NCBI GenBank assembly: GCA_016927475.1
Contig: JAFGMO010000005.1
Location: forward strand, 1-64,000
Direction of reading: 5' to 3'
Length of the DNA stretch: 64,000 nt
Origin: Candidatus Aminicenantota bacterium
GTDB lineage: Bacteria > Acidobacteriota > Aminicenantia > Aminicenantales > Aminicenantaceae
Each line of letters begins with the position of its first letter. The first letter of the stretch is position 1. Below the pieces are notes generated by a model, which saw nothing but the letters and a program-made list of their open reading frames with translations, had not been told where the DNA came from and made no database searches. Both the position numbers and the translations under genes were made by a program. Of the stretch, positions 53,445 to 62,317 are shown piece after piece.

Positions 53445-54806
53445 TTTTTTTCTTATCACTGTGAGTGTTTGAACAATCCCGTAAAAGGCGATCATGATAA
53501 TAAATCCGTCTATGGGTACTCTGTATCTCCAGAGGCCGCAGTGCAGGACATGGAGAAAGGTTTGCAACAAAATCGGAAAAAGTAGAAAAAAGAAGGCTCT
53601 GTTTTTTTGCTTCCACAGCAAAAATATTCCTATAAGCATAAAAGGCAAAAGCAAACCGTAGCATACCAGGCTCGAAAGGTTGTGCGGCCAGGTCCATTTA
53701 GGGTGAAATTTGGCGTCGGGAAAAGGGTAATAATACGAGGAAAGCCTCACGGGACGCCAGAATTCAACAAACCAAAACCATTTCCTTTCCAGAAAACCCG
53801 AGGCGGGATAAATGTCTTTTTTGATGACAGCGATCTCTTCCGCCGTTCTGTTATTGGGATTGAATCCCTGCTTGATCAGTTCTCTTTCTTCTTCAGTCGG
53901 ATAAACACTTCTTTCTGTTTCCTTAACCGTTTTAAAGTTCAGAATGTGATCACTTATTCTGGAAAAGGGCTTGGGGCTTCGTATGTCTTTCGGCCTTAAA
54001 TCAAGGGTTCTTGTGTTTATCAACACAAATCCGTCATAGGCGATATAATTTCTTATGGTCCAGGGAATCAAAAGCAGGGAAAAAACGGCCAGGAAAACAA
54101 CATATTGTTTGACGGCCCGAAAGAATGGTCTGTAACAGAGAAACAGAAAAAAGAAAAAAGGAAGATAAAACAGGTACCGGGCGTCTGTGTGTATCAGGCA
54201 TACATAAGCGACTGAAAAAAACCAGAAATTTTTTGTGCGGTTTTTTTCCTGCAAAATGTAAATATACAGGTAATAAAAAAAAACGATAATCAGGGAAAAA
54301 ATAAGGGTTTCCCGCAGGAGAAACCGCATATAATAAAAATAAAAAACGTAAAGGCCCGACCAGACAAATGAAAGAAATGCGACTTGTTCATCGAATATAA
54401 GGCGGCTGAGTTTATAGATATAAAAACAAGTCAGGACGCTCAATAATGCTTGAAAGATATAAACCGCCGTGTGATTTTGGCACCCGAATAGGGAATAAAC
54501 AGCGGCGATAAACAGAGGATAGCCGGGTGCCCTGTAGTTTCCTTCAAAGTCCGTGTCCGCCAGCCACCGTGCATCTTTCACGATGGTGCAGGCATACTGG
54601 TCGTAAACAATAGAGTCATAGCCTTCAAAATTTTTCTGTCCCAGGAAAAGAGCCGTAGCCATTCTCATCAAGAGAAAAACGAACAGAAGGAAAAGGATGG
54701 TTTTTTTCTTTTCTCTCGAGAGATAGCCGGATATTGTTTTTATACCATCCGATATTTTTTTGGGCATTTTGATATTTTTCTTGGAACGGCGAACATTATT
54801 TCTCAT
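53427..54806 (-). CDS. GT39/ArnT-like membrane glycosyltransferase
   Basis: The 459-residue protein has about ten hydrophobic spans. The first periplasmic loop has YDSIVYDQYACTIV with Asp residues and RAPGYPLFIAAVYSLFG, a pattern of PMT/ArnT-type enzymes that use polyprenyl-phosphate sugars. It may transfer a sugar to lipid or glycan at the periplasmic face. It faces the radical SAM gene tail to tail and is near the flippase and GT4 genes. Confidence 0.78.
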   Translation of the reverse strand: MRNNVRRSKKNIKMPKKISDGIKTISGYLSREKKKTILFLLFVFLLMRMATALFLGQKNFEGYDSIVYDQYACTIVKDARWLADTDFEGNYRAPGYPLFIAAVYSLFGCQNHTAVYIFQALLSVLTCFYIYKLSRLIFDEQVAFLSFVWSGLYVFYFYYMRFLLRETLIFSLIIVFFYYLYIYILQEKNRTKNFWFFSVAYVCLIHTDARYLFYLPFFFFLFLCYRPFFRAVKQYVVFLAVFSLLLIPWTIRNYIAYDGFVLINTRTLDLRPKDIRSPKPFSRISDHILNFKTVKETERSVYPTEEERELIKQGFNPNNRTAEEIAVIKKDIYPASGFLERKWFWFVEFWRPVRLSSYYYPFPDAKFHPKWTWPHNLSSLVCYGLLLPFMLIGIFLLWKQKNRAFFFLLFPILLQTFLHVLHCGLWRYRVPIDGFIIMIAFYGIVQTLTVIRKKSRAGF

Positions 54807-54830
54807 GATGAGGGAAGAGTCAAATATTTA

Positions 54831-54874
54831 CCTTTGCATTTATTCGTGAATATACAGGCGAGTAAATGCAAAGG
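54831..54874. repeat. Hairpin with 12-bp perfect arms around a repeat-end core
   Basis: CCTTTGCATTTA (54831-54842) is the exact reverse complement of TAAATGCAAAGG (54863-54874). The loop TTCGTGAATATACAGGCGAG resembles the TGAATAATACAGG ends of the dispersed element, as if an end fragment were held between new arms. Confidence 0.6.
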
Positions 54875-55016
54875 TTAATTTCTTGACATTGTTGCTTGAT
54901 ATGTTTTATGCTCCAGGGCGATGGGTTGAGGGCAAATCAGTGTTTGGAGATTTTTTCAAAACAGCGCGAGAGAAAGCCGTTTTTATCCATCAATACAATA
55001 ACCAAAAGGAGTCAAA

Positions 55017-55442
55017 ATGAAAAAGTGGGTGTTTTTTCTAACATTAGTCGTGTTTGTTTTTGGTCTGACTGCCTGCGGTGGTGGTAAGTATGCCGATGCC
55101 AAAAAACTTATGGAAAAGCAGGTCCAGGTTTTCGAAAATTTTGTCAATGGGCTTGATAAAGCTGAAAACGCCGAGGCCGTGGCAGCTGCCCTCAACAATT
55201 TTTCCGATGAAATGAAAAGCATGGTTCCCCAAATGAAAGCGATACAGGAGAAATATCCGGAATTGGATAATGCCGCAGATGAAGACATTCCGGCAGAATT
55301 AAAACCCCTCATAGAAAAATTGGAAAAAGAGATTATGCCGAAATTTATGAGTGCCATGATGAAAATCGGACAATATGCTGATGACCCGGTAGTCAAGGAG
55401 GCTAATGAAAAGTTCCAGCAAACGATGTCGGAACTTAGATAA
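55017..55442 (+). CDS. Small helical lipoprotein of unknown function
   Basis: The 141-residue product has a lipobox GLTAC20 followed by Gly residues. The mature part is all helical, Lys/Glu/Met-rich (KLMEKQVQVFENFVNGLDKAE...), like many small periplasmic lipoproteins with coiled-coil or four-helix folds. AAAAGGAGTCAAA precedes the ATG. No named family is recognised. It stands alone with 249 bases to the next gene. Confidence 0.75.
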   Translation: MKKWVFFLTLVVFVFGLTACGGGKYADAKKLMEKQVQVFENFVNGLDKAENAEAVAAALNNFSDEMKSMVPQMKAIQEKYPELDNAADEDIPAELKPLIEKLEKEIMPKFMSAMMKIGQYADDPVVKEANEKFQQTMSELR

Positions 55443-55663
55443 AAGCTCTCGATATTCAAGCTTCATACGCTAATCTTAATCATATCCTGATTTAGTTTTT
55501 TTCAGGGGAATCATTCATTTTTGCCATCCCCTGTGTCTATTTCGATCTGTAAATACTACAAATCCAATATTTGTCCTTTTCATAGGATAATAGAAACTTC
55601 ATATCCTCAGGAAAAAAAAATTGATTGAATAGGGAACCTTTTTTTGCCATTTCCGTATATTTA

Positions 55664-55678
55664 TATGTGAATTACATA
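55664..55678. promoter_or_regulatory. Candidate PadR operator palindrome
   Basis: TATGTGAATTACATA has 5-bp half sites TATGT/ACATA around five bases, 14 bases before the padR ATG. PadR-family repressors often bind ATGT-N-ACAT dyads in their own promoters, so autoregulation is plausible. Confidence 0.5.
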
Positions 55679-55691
55679 AAATAGGTGGCCC

Positions 55692-56021
55692 ATGAAAGAA
55701 ATAACCGTCCTTGAACAAATCATTCTTTCTTCCGTTTTCAAACTTGGGGAAAAGGCATACGGCGTTTCCGTCAGGCAAAGAGTCAAAAAGCTTTTGAGAA
55801 AGAACATCAACTATGGAACATTGTACAACGTCCTGGAGCAGCTTCTAAGAAAAGGATATGTGAAAAAAACTTTGGGAGAATCCTCACCGGAAAGAGTCGG
55901 CCGGCCGCGGATCTACTATGCCCTGACCCCTACGGGGGAAAAAGCCTTATGGAAAGCCTATGAACTTCAGAACTCCATCTGGAACAGTATTCCGGGTTTT
56001 ATCAAGGACTACAAACCATGA
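55692..56021 (+). CDS. PadR-family transcriptional regulator
   Basis: The 109-residue winged-helix protein matches PadR: VLEQIILSSVFKLGEKAYGVSVRQRV, INYGTLYNVLEQLLRKGYVKK and RPRIYYALTPTGEKAL. It lacks a long C-terminal dimer helix, as in the short PadR subgroup. AGGTGG precedes the ATG. It overlaps the permease gene by four bases, a pairing frequent in Acidobacteria-like genomes. It probably represses its own operon until a ligand is bound. Confidence 0.9.
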   Translation: MKEITVLEQIILSSVFKLGEKAYGVSVRQRVKKLLRKNINYGTLYNVLEQLLRKGYVKKTLGESSPERVGRPRIYYALTPTGEKALWKAYELQNSIWNSIPGFIKDYKP

Positions 56022-58621
56022 GCAAAAAGTCCAAAAAACCTCCCCGGTTGGCCAGCCGGCTGCTGTCGTTTTTGACTTTTTATGAGCGAGAATATTCCAT
56101 AACCGGCGACTGCAGCGAGGAATTCAAATACATCGAGCGGCGGAAGGGAAAAACCGCCGCCATTTTTTGGCTCTGGGGCCAGATTTTTTGTGCTGCCTTG
56201 TCCTACCTGAAAATCAGTTTTTTGTTTGGAGGAGTCATGATCAAAACCACTGTTAAAACAGCCTTGAGGGGATTGAAAAAACATAAGAGTTATTTTTTTA
56301 TCAATATGACCGGGCTTGCCATCGGTATGGTTTCTTTTCTTATCATATCGCTCTATGTCCGGCATGAGTTGAGCTACGACCGGTTTCACCAAAACGCCGA
56401 TAATATTTATTTGGTCCTTCGTGGAGAAAAAGACGCCTTTATGGCCCCGACCTCAAAACTGCTTGGTCCGGCTTTGAAAGAAGTCTTTCCCGATGTCATC
56501 CAGACAACATGCTTCAGCCGGGTGCCCGGATCGGAAAAACTTATGGTCCGCTTTGACGATAAATCTTTTGAGGAGGATATAAGCCTGGCCGATTCGGAGT
56601 TTTTCGAGATGTTCGATTTCCCCTTTCTTGAGGGAAACCCGGGAAGTGCCTTTCCCAATCCCAATTCCATGCTCATGACGGAAAGAACGGCCCAAAAATA
56701 TTTCGGCGGTCAAGCACCTCTCGGCAAGACGATTCAGTTATTCATGTTCGGGCAGGCCCTGGATATGAAAATTACGGGTATTCTTGAAGACATGCCTTCC
56801 CATTCCTTTTTCAAGAGCGATATCCTTGTTTCCTATGATATCATACGTCTTTTTGGATTAGACTGGGACCGGTGGGATAACCAGGTCCTGAAAACCTTCA
56901 TTTGCCTGCGGGAGGGCAGTGACCTTCATGAAATACCGGATAAGATAAAGGATGTGGAAATCCGGCGCCATCCAGGAGCCAGGTTTGGAAATCTGTCCTA
57001 CGACCTTCTCCCTGTAACAAAAATTCATCTTTATGGGGGGGGTATAAAATTTTTATCGGCAGAGGGAGACATCAGATATGTCACAATCTTCGGCACCGCG
57101 GCTCTCATCATTTTATTGATTGCCGGTATCAATTATATGAACCTATCCACCGCCTTCTCTTTAAAACGCACCAATGAGGTCGGTGTGAGAAAGATTGCCG
57201 GGGCAAGCCGGTCTTCTATTGTGCGGCAGTTCTTGGGGGAGACCATGGTCTTATCCTTTGGAGCTCTAGTCATGGCCGTCCTGATGACACAGCTTTTCCT
57301 GCCTGTGTTTAACCGCATTTCCGGAAAATCTCTTTCCATACCTTTTGGCGATCCCCTCTTTATCGGCGGCGCCTTCGTGATGGCTCTTGTAACGGGTTTG
57401 CTCTCCGGGTATTATCCCGCTCTGTTTTTATCGCGTTTTAAGCCCCTTGTCTTGATGAAAACGAGGTACAGTCACAATGTCAAAGGAACGGCTTTCCGCA
57501 AAGGGCTCCTGGTTTTTCAATTTTCCCTGTCCATCATACTCATCTTCGGCACCCTGGTTGTTTACAGGCAGCTTTTCTTTATCCGAAATAGTTCCTTGGG
57601 GTATGACAAAGACCAGATATTATGTGTGAAAGTCCGCGGGGATATAAGCCGGTCCTACGAGGCCTTCAAGAATGAACTCCTGAATTCTCCCGATGTCCTC
57701 AGTTTATGCCGGTCCGAACCGCTCGATGCCCACGTTTTGAGCAATACGGACGGGGTTGTCTGGAAAGACAAAACGAGAAATGTGGAGACCTATTTCCGTC
57801 TTCTACGCACGGATTATGATTTCTCCTCCACCTTCGGCATAAAGTTGGATCAAGGCAGATATTACTCCGAGGAGATTTCGAGCGATGCGACCGAGGCCTA
57901 TGTCATCAATGAAACGGCCGCCAAAGCCATGGAAATGGAATCTCCCCTTGGAGAAAATCTTACCTTGTGGAGACGGAAGGGCCGGATCATCGGTGTTGTC
58001 AAAGATTTTCATTTTGGATCTTTCCACAACGCCATAGAGCCCTTGATCTTGGTCATCCCGGACGAACAGTATGCGGGTCGCTCTTTTCGTCTGTTATCCG
58101 TAAGGTTCAGGCCGGATAGACTTCTCGCAAGCAAAAAATATATTGAAGAAAAATGGATGAGTTTTTTTCCCGATGTTCCCTTTGACTATTATTTTGTGGA
58201 TGACGCCCTCAATATACAGTACCAGGCTGAGGAACGTATGGGAACGCTTTTCAAATATTTTACCATCCTGGCCGTTTTTATCGCTTGCCTCGGTCTTTAC
58301 GGATTAACGGCCCTTTCCGCGGAACAAAAAATAAAGCAGATCGGTATAAGAAAAGTCCTGGGAGCATCGGTCTCAAATATTACGGTGCTTCTTTCAAAAG
58401 AATACCTCGCCTGGGTATTTATGGCCAACCTTTTTGCCTGGCCAGCCGCTTGGTTTGTGATGAACAAATGGCTTCAAAGTTTTGCCTATCGTACTTCGAT
58501 CGGCTGGTGGATATTTTTGATCGCAGGCGGGGCGGCCTTTGTTATAGCTTTATTGACGGTTTGTGCCTTGACAATGAGGGCTGCAAGGAAAAATCCCGTC
58601 GACTCCCTCCGCTATGAATAA
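56018..58621 (+). CDS. MacB/FtsX-type ABC permease with N-terminal prefix domain
   Basis: The 867-residue protein has an N-terminal prefix (about 1-75; RLLSFLTFYEREYSITGDCSEEF and a TM near 48-70). It then has a MacB-like periplasmic domain after TM GLAIGMVSFLIISLYV, and two FtsX domains with spans around 360-470 and 750-860 containing LKRTNEVGVRKIAGASRSSIVRQ and EQKIKQIGIRKVLGASVSNI. Such permeases extrude peptides, antibiotics or lipoproteins with a separate ATPase. No ATPase gene is present nearby, so it may share one encoded elsewhere. It is coupled to the PadR gene by an ATGA overlap. Confidence 0.88.
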   Translation: MSKKSKKPPRLASRLLSFLTFYEREYSITGDCSEEFKYIERRKGKTAAIFWLWGQIFCAALSYLKISFLFGGVMIKTTVKTALRGLKKHKSYFFINMTGLAIGMVSFLIISLYVRHELSYDRFHQNADNIYLVLRGEKDAFMAPTSKLLGPALKEVFPDVIQTTCFSRVPGSEKLMVRFDDKSFEEDISLADSEFFEMFDFPFLEGNPGSAFPNPNSMLMTERTAQKYFGGQAPLGKTIQLFMFGQALDMKITGILEDMPSHSFFKSDILVSYDIIRLFGLDWDRWDNQVLKTFICLREGSDLHEIPDKIKDVEIRRHPGARFGNLSYDLLPVTKIHLYGGGIKFLSAEGDIRYVTIFGTAALIILLIAGINYMNLSTAFSLKRTNEVGVRKIAGASRSSIVRQFLGETMVLSFGALVMAVLMTQLFLPVFNRISGKSLSIPFGDPLFIGGAFVMALVTGLLSGYYPALFLSRFKPLVLMKTRYSHNVKGTAFRKGLLVFQFSLSIILIFGTLVVYRQLFFIRNSSLGYDKDQILCVKVRGDISRSYEAFKNELLNSPDVLSLCRSEPLDAHVLSNTDGVVWKDKTRNVETYFRLLRTDYDFSSTFGIKLDQGRYYSEEISSDATEAYVINETAAKAMEMESPLGENLTLWRRKGRIIGVVKDFHFGSFHNAIEPLILVIPDEQYAGRSFRLLSVRFRPDRLLASKKYIEEKWMSFFPDVPFDYYFVDDALNIQYQAEERMGTLFKYFTILAVFIACLGLYGLTALSAEQKIKQIGIRKVLGASVSNITVLLSKEYLAWVFMANLFAWPAAWFVMNKWLQSFAYRTSIGWWIFLIAGGAAFVIALLTVCALTMRAARKNPVDSLRYE

Positions 58622-58801
58622 GGAGGCGCTCCCTATAGGGACTCCCCACCCGGAGCGATAGCGAGGATGGGGAAGATCCGTGACAGGACCCCTTAATATG
58701 TAATGCCTCTGACTTTCCAAGGAAAACTCAAAAAATTGGGGGAACTTCAAAAAGAATCCCCTATTTTACAGCAAACATAAAAGTGCTATAGTAATAATCT
58801 A

Positions 58802-58843
58802 CCCTCAATAATCGATTAAATAATTATGATGATTTTTTGAGGG
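58802..58843. repeat. Imperfect hairpin in the tamB leader
   Basis: CCCTCAA (58802-58808) and TTGAGGG (58837-58843) pair, with flanking AATAAT/ATTATT extending the stem. It lies in the 285-base gap before the TamB-like gene. A TATAAT-like box follows at 58863. Role unknown. Confidence 0.4.
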
Positions 58844-58906
58844 ATTATTTGTCTTATGCTTGTATAATTCATAGGTTTTTATGCGGGATGGAATGGAATT
58901 GGCAGT

Positions 58907-61900
58907 ATGAAACTTAGCCGGAAAATCAAATCGCTGATCACGCTGGGAGCTGTCTTTTTGTTCCTTTTCGGTGCAGGTGTTGTTATCAAAAATGTTTTGT
59001 TGGGGCAGGTGAAAAAGCAGATCTCTTCAACCTTCAACTATAGCAATCTTCATCTGTCCGTTTTTCCTCCCGCTCTTATCGTGGAGGGAGCTCGCTCAAT
59101 CTCTCTCAATCCTTTTTTTTCAGCCCGAAAGGTTGTTATCGGAATATCTTTGAGGGCTCTCCTGACCCGCAACAAGCCGCTTGAGATTTTTTTTGAAAAT
59201 CCCATACTCAGGATGAACACCTCCTCTTCCGGTGATAAGCCCGGGGACAAACGCTCCTGGGATTTTTCTTTTCCTTTTCCTATCGAAAAGGGATTGATCC
59301 GCGATGGCGAATTTTATATCTGGGGCCGTAACGTGAACCTTCAGTCCCGAGGGCTTCGGGCTGTGTTTCGGCAGAGCAAGGATACATTTTTTCTTCAGGC
59401 GGAATCGGACGTGAACATTTTTTCCTTGCCGCAGCTTTCCCAACCTTTGGAGGGGGAACTCAGCTTATTTATAGAAGGCAACCAGGATAATATCATAGTC
59501 AGAAAGTTTTTGGCCAACGGCTCCGATGTCATCGTCAAGGCCAAAGGAAGAATAAAGGACCTTTTGGACCCCGAGTTTGATCTTCAAACTTCCATCAATA
59601 TAAAAACCGGCCTCTTGGCCGAGTTTCTCGACCTGCCCTTTGTTTGGAGAGGCAAAGCTTCAGGAGACGGAATTTTATCCCGAAAATCAGGGCTGCTCGC
59701 CTTTTCTTCAGATTTCTCCAGCAGGGATCTTGTATTAAGCGGGGTTCCTCTGGAACAGGTCAAGGGAAAAGTGAAGGTGAACTTCGGGCAGGAGGGAAGC
59801 GTGGAGTTCAATATCTGGGAGGGGGCCTTTCCTTCGCAGTTTGTCCGCCTCTTTTTCTCCGATGGGAGGATCGATGGAACCGCCAGGGGGGTATTCCTGG
59901 AACCCGTTATGAATGACATTGACGTTCCATGGCCCGTCGCATCTCCTGTTTGGGGGAACTTTTCCCTGCAAAACGGCCGGCTGCATGTTGAAGCGGAATT
60001 GAGGGACGATTATGTTAAAGAAGAGCCGGGAAAATATGTTTTCGAAGGAGATGTAAAACTGGATTGGGATGGCCGGGATCATATTTCCATTTTTTCAAAA
60101 CGTCTGAGGTCGCATTTCGCAGACGCTGCTGTCGAGGCAGATATCTATCTCGATAAAAAGTTGGATGTCACTATTAACGGAGAAACCAGTGATGTTGATG
60201 GGGCCCGGGATTTCACCTCTCTTCTTCTGGATAAAAAATTTGATTTTCCCGAAATCCGCGGGCGTGGCTTGAGTGATGTTTCAATCAAGGGAGATTACAA
60301 AAAGCCGAAGATCCGTTTTGATTTTGACCTCTCACCCGGCGGTTTTGACTTTTTTGACGCCCAAAAAGTGAAGGGTTGGGCCGTTGTGGAAAACGATGTT
60401 TTTTCAGGACGGATACAGATTGAGGATTCATCCATGAAAGGAGACCTTGATATCCGGGTAGAAGAGAATTATGTTCAAGCGGAAATGCGGCTCGACCGGG
60501 GAAAGGTGGACGAAATTTTCCCGGCCCTTGGTATCGATTTCCCCCTAAGGGGAGATGCCGCCGGCCGGTTTGCCGTTCTTTATGAAGAGGATAAACTGAA
60601 AGTAGAAGGTGATTTTTCGAGTGAGAACCTATATTTTCTTGACCAAAAGATGAGCCGGGCCATGGGGACATTGACATGGGAAAACGGCTTGCTTCAACTG
60701 GAAAACCTGGACTTAAGTCTTTACGAGGGGAAGATAAAAGGATACATACGGATTGATCTTTCCAGCCGTGAATTCGATATCGATTTATCGGGAGAACAGT
60801 TGGAATTATCTTCCCTTTACAGCGGCATAACGGGAACTGTTTTTTTTGACCTGAAGGGGAAAGGTAATTTTGAACAGGACCTTTGTTTAGGCCGTTTCGA
60901 GGTTAACAATCTTCACCATGATCCCCTTCAGATGATGGATTCAGGGGGAGAAATCTCTTTGGCCTTGAAGGAAAACAGACTGAAAATACGGTTAAATGGT
61001 TTTTTCCAGCCGGGAGAGAATGAGCTTTATCTCGGTTTTTTTGTTCCCCTTAGTGGTCCCGGTACATTGATTGAGGCCAGGGGGGTCTTCAGAAACCTGG
61101 ATCTTCTTCTTCCCTGGAAAGGGGCTGAAGGAGAGCTCAATTACAGGGCTGAGATCAAGGAAAACAGCGGCAAGCCACAGCTCAAAGGCATCCTGGATTT
61201 CAGGGGCGAGGTTCTTCCCCTTCACCGCTTTGCCCATGCCGTCAGGAATTATTCCGGATTGGCCTTTGTCAATAACGGAACCATTTCCATTCGTTCTTTC
61301 CAGGGCCAATTGGGTGGAGGAGATATTCACGCATCCGGGGAGCTCCGGCTGGGGAGAGAAGGTTTGGAGAAGGCAGATATCAAACTTGAGGGAGAAAAAA
61401 TGCTGTTGGCGCCTCTGGAAAGGACGCGGGCACTGACTGACGGGACGTTAAACCTTGTCCGGGAGGATTCGCGTTTTGTGTTGAATGGCGATTTTGTTTT
61501 TCATCAGTTGTCCTGGCGGCGGGAAGTCAATGAGAAATTTGAATTTTACTCGACCCCCGACTTCCAGGAGACAGCATCTTCGGGATTTTTTGATAATCTT
61601 AATCTGAATATTAGGCTGAGAGCTCTTGATAATGCCTGGATGGAAAACTCTCTGGGAAGAATCAGGGGACGCTTTGATCTCACTCTTTCCGGGAGTGTGA
61701 AATCCCCGATTGTTCTTGGAGAGATTGAGGCGTTGGGAGGAGATGTTGATTTCCAGGATAGAGAATTCAAGATACTCACAGGGCGGATCAATTTTTTCAA
61801 TCCTTCCTCGACGGAACCGCACCTGAATTTTAAGGGTGAGACCTTTGTAAAGGATTACAGGGTTACCTTTTCTCTTAACGGGCCACTGGAAAAACTGACT

Positions 61901-62317
61901 CCGGAATTCAGTTCATCCCCTCCGCTTCCTCCCGAGGATGTCCTGGCGCTGCTTGCCCTGGGAGAATCGTTTAAAAGGACTTATTCCTATGACACAAGTA
62001 CCCGGCAGAGTACGGCTTCTCTGCTCTCATTCCAATTGGCGGAAGAAGCAACGGACCGGGCAGAACGGTTATTCAGTATCGACCGGTTTCGGATCGAGCC
62101 TTTTGTCATGGGATCTTCGGCAGAAATGACTGCCCGTTTGACACTGGGGAAAAAAATCTCTAAAAATTTTTTCATCCTATATTCGACGAATCTTGCCACA
62201 CAAAGGGATGATATCACCCGTCTTGAGTGGGAACTCACAGATGATATATCTATCGTCGGCACAAGGAATGAAGAAGGAAGAGTCAGTATTGATGTCAAGA
62301 TACATAAAAGGTTTTAG
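58907..62317 (+). CDS. TamB/AsmA-like translocation and assembly protein (DUF490)
   Basis: The 1136-residue protein starts with one TM anchor (about 8-30, LITLGAVFLFLFGAGVVIKN), continues with long beta-rich repeats of the AsmA/TamB type, and ends with the DUF490 C-terminal signature: PLPPEDVLALLALGESF and TARLTLGKKISKNFFILYSTNL. TamB proteins form a bridge across the periplasm and act with TamA/BamA in outer-membrane protein or lipid transport. It overlaps the BamA-like gene, supporting a shared function. Confidence 0.88.
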   Translation: MKLSRKIKSLITLGAVFLFLFGAGVVIKNVLLGQVKKQISSTFNYSNLHLSVFPPALIVEGARSISLNPFFSARKVVIGISLRALLTRNKPLEIFFENPILRMNTSSSGDKPGDKRSWDFSFPFPIEKGLIRDGEFYIWGRNVNLQSRGLRAVFRQSKDTFFLQAESDVNIFSLPQLSQPLEGELSLFIEGNQDNIIVRKFLANGSDVIVKAKGRIKDLLDPEFDLQTSINIKTGLLAEFLDLPFVWRGKASGDGILSRKSGLLAFSSDFSSRDLVLSGVPLEQVKGKVKVNFGQEGSVEFNIWEGAFPSQFVRLFFSDGRIDGTARGVFLEPVMNDIDVPWPVASPVWGNFSLQNGRLHVEAELRDDYVKEEPGKYVFEGDVKLDWDGRDHISIFSKRLRSHFADAAVEADIYLDKKLDVTINGETSDVDGARDFTSLLLDKKFDFPEIRGRGLSDVSIKGDYKKPKIRFDFDLSPGGFDFFDAQKVKGWAVVENDVFSGRIQIEDSSMKGDLDIRVEENYVQAEMRLDRGKVDEIFPALGIDFPLRGDAAGRFAVLYEEDKLKVEGDFSSENLYFLDQKMSRAMGTLTWENGLLQLENLDLSLYEGKIKGYIRIDLSSREFDIDLSGEQLELSSLYSGITGTVFFDLKGKGNFEQDLCLGRFEVNNLHHDPLQMMDSGGEISLALKENRLKIRLNGFFQPGENELYLGFFVPLSGPGTLIEARGVFRNLDLLLPWKGAEGELNYRAEIKENSGKPQLKGILDFRGEVLPLHRFAHAVRNYSGLAFVNNGTISIRSFQGQLGGGDIHASGELRLGREGLEKADIKLEGEKMLLAPLERTRALTDGTLNLVREDSRFVLNGDFVFHQLSWRREVNEKFEFYSTPDFQETASSGFFDNLNLNIRLRALDNAWMENSLGRIRGRFDLTLSGSVKSPIVLGEIEALGGDVDFQDREFKILTGRINFFNPSSTEPHLNFKGETFVKDYRVTFSLNGPLEKLTPEFSSSPPLPPEDVLALLALGESFKRTYSYDTSTRQSTASLLSFQLAEEATDRAERLFSIDRFRIEPFVMGSSAEMTARLTLGKKISKNFFILYSTNLATQRDDITRLEWELTDDISIVGTRNEEGRVSIDVKIHKRF

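Noticed and set aside
55504-55534. CAGGGGA/TCCCCTG hairpin after the small lipoprotein gene as a terminator
   Set aside because: The T-run lies before, not after, the hairpin on the + strand, so termination is not supported.
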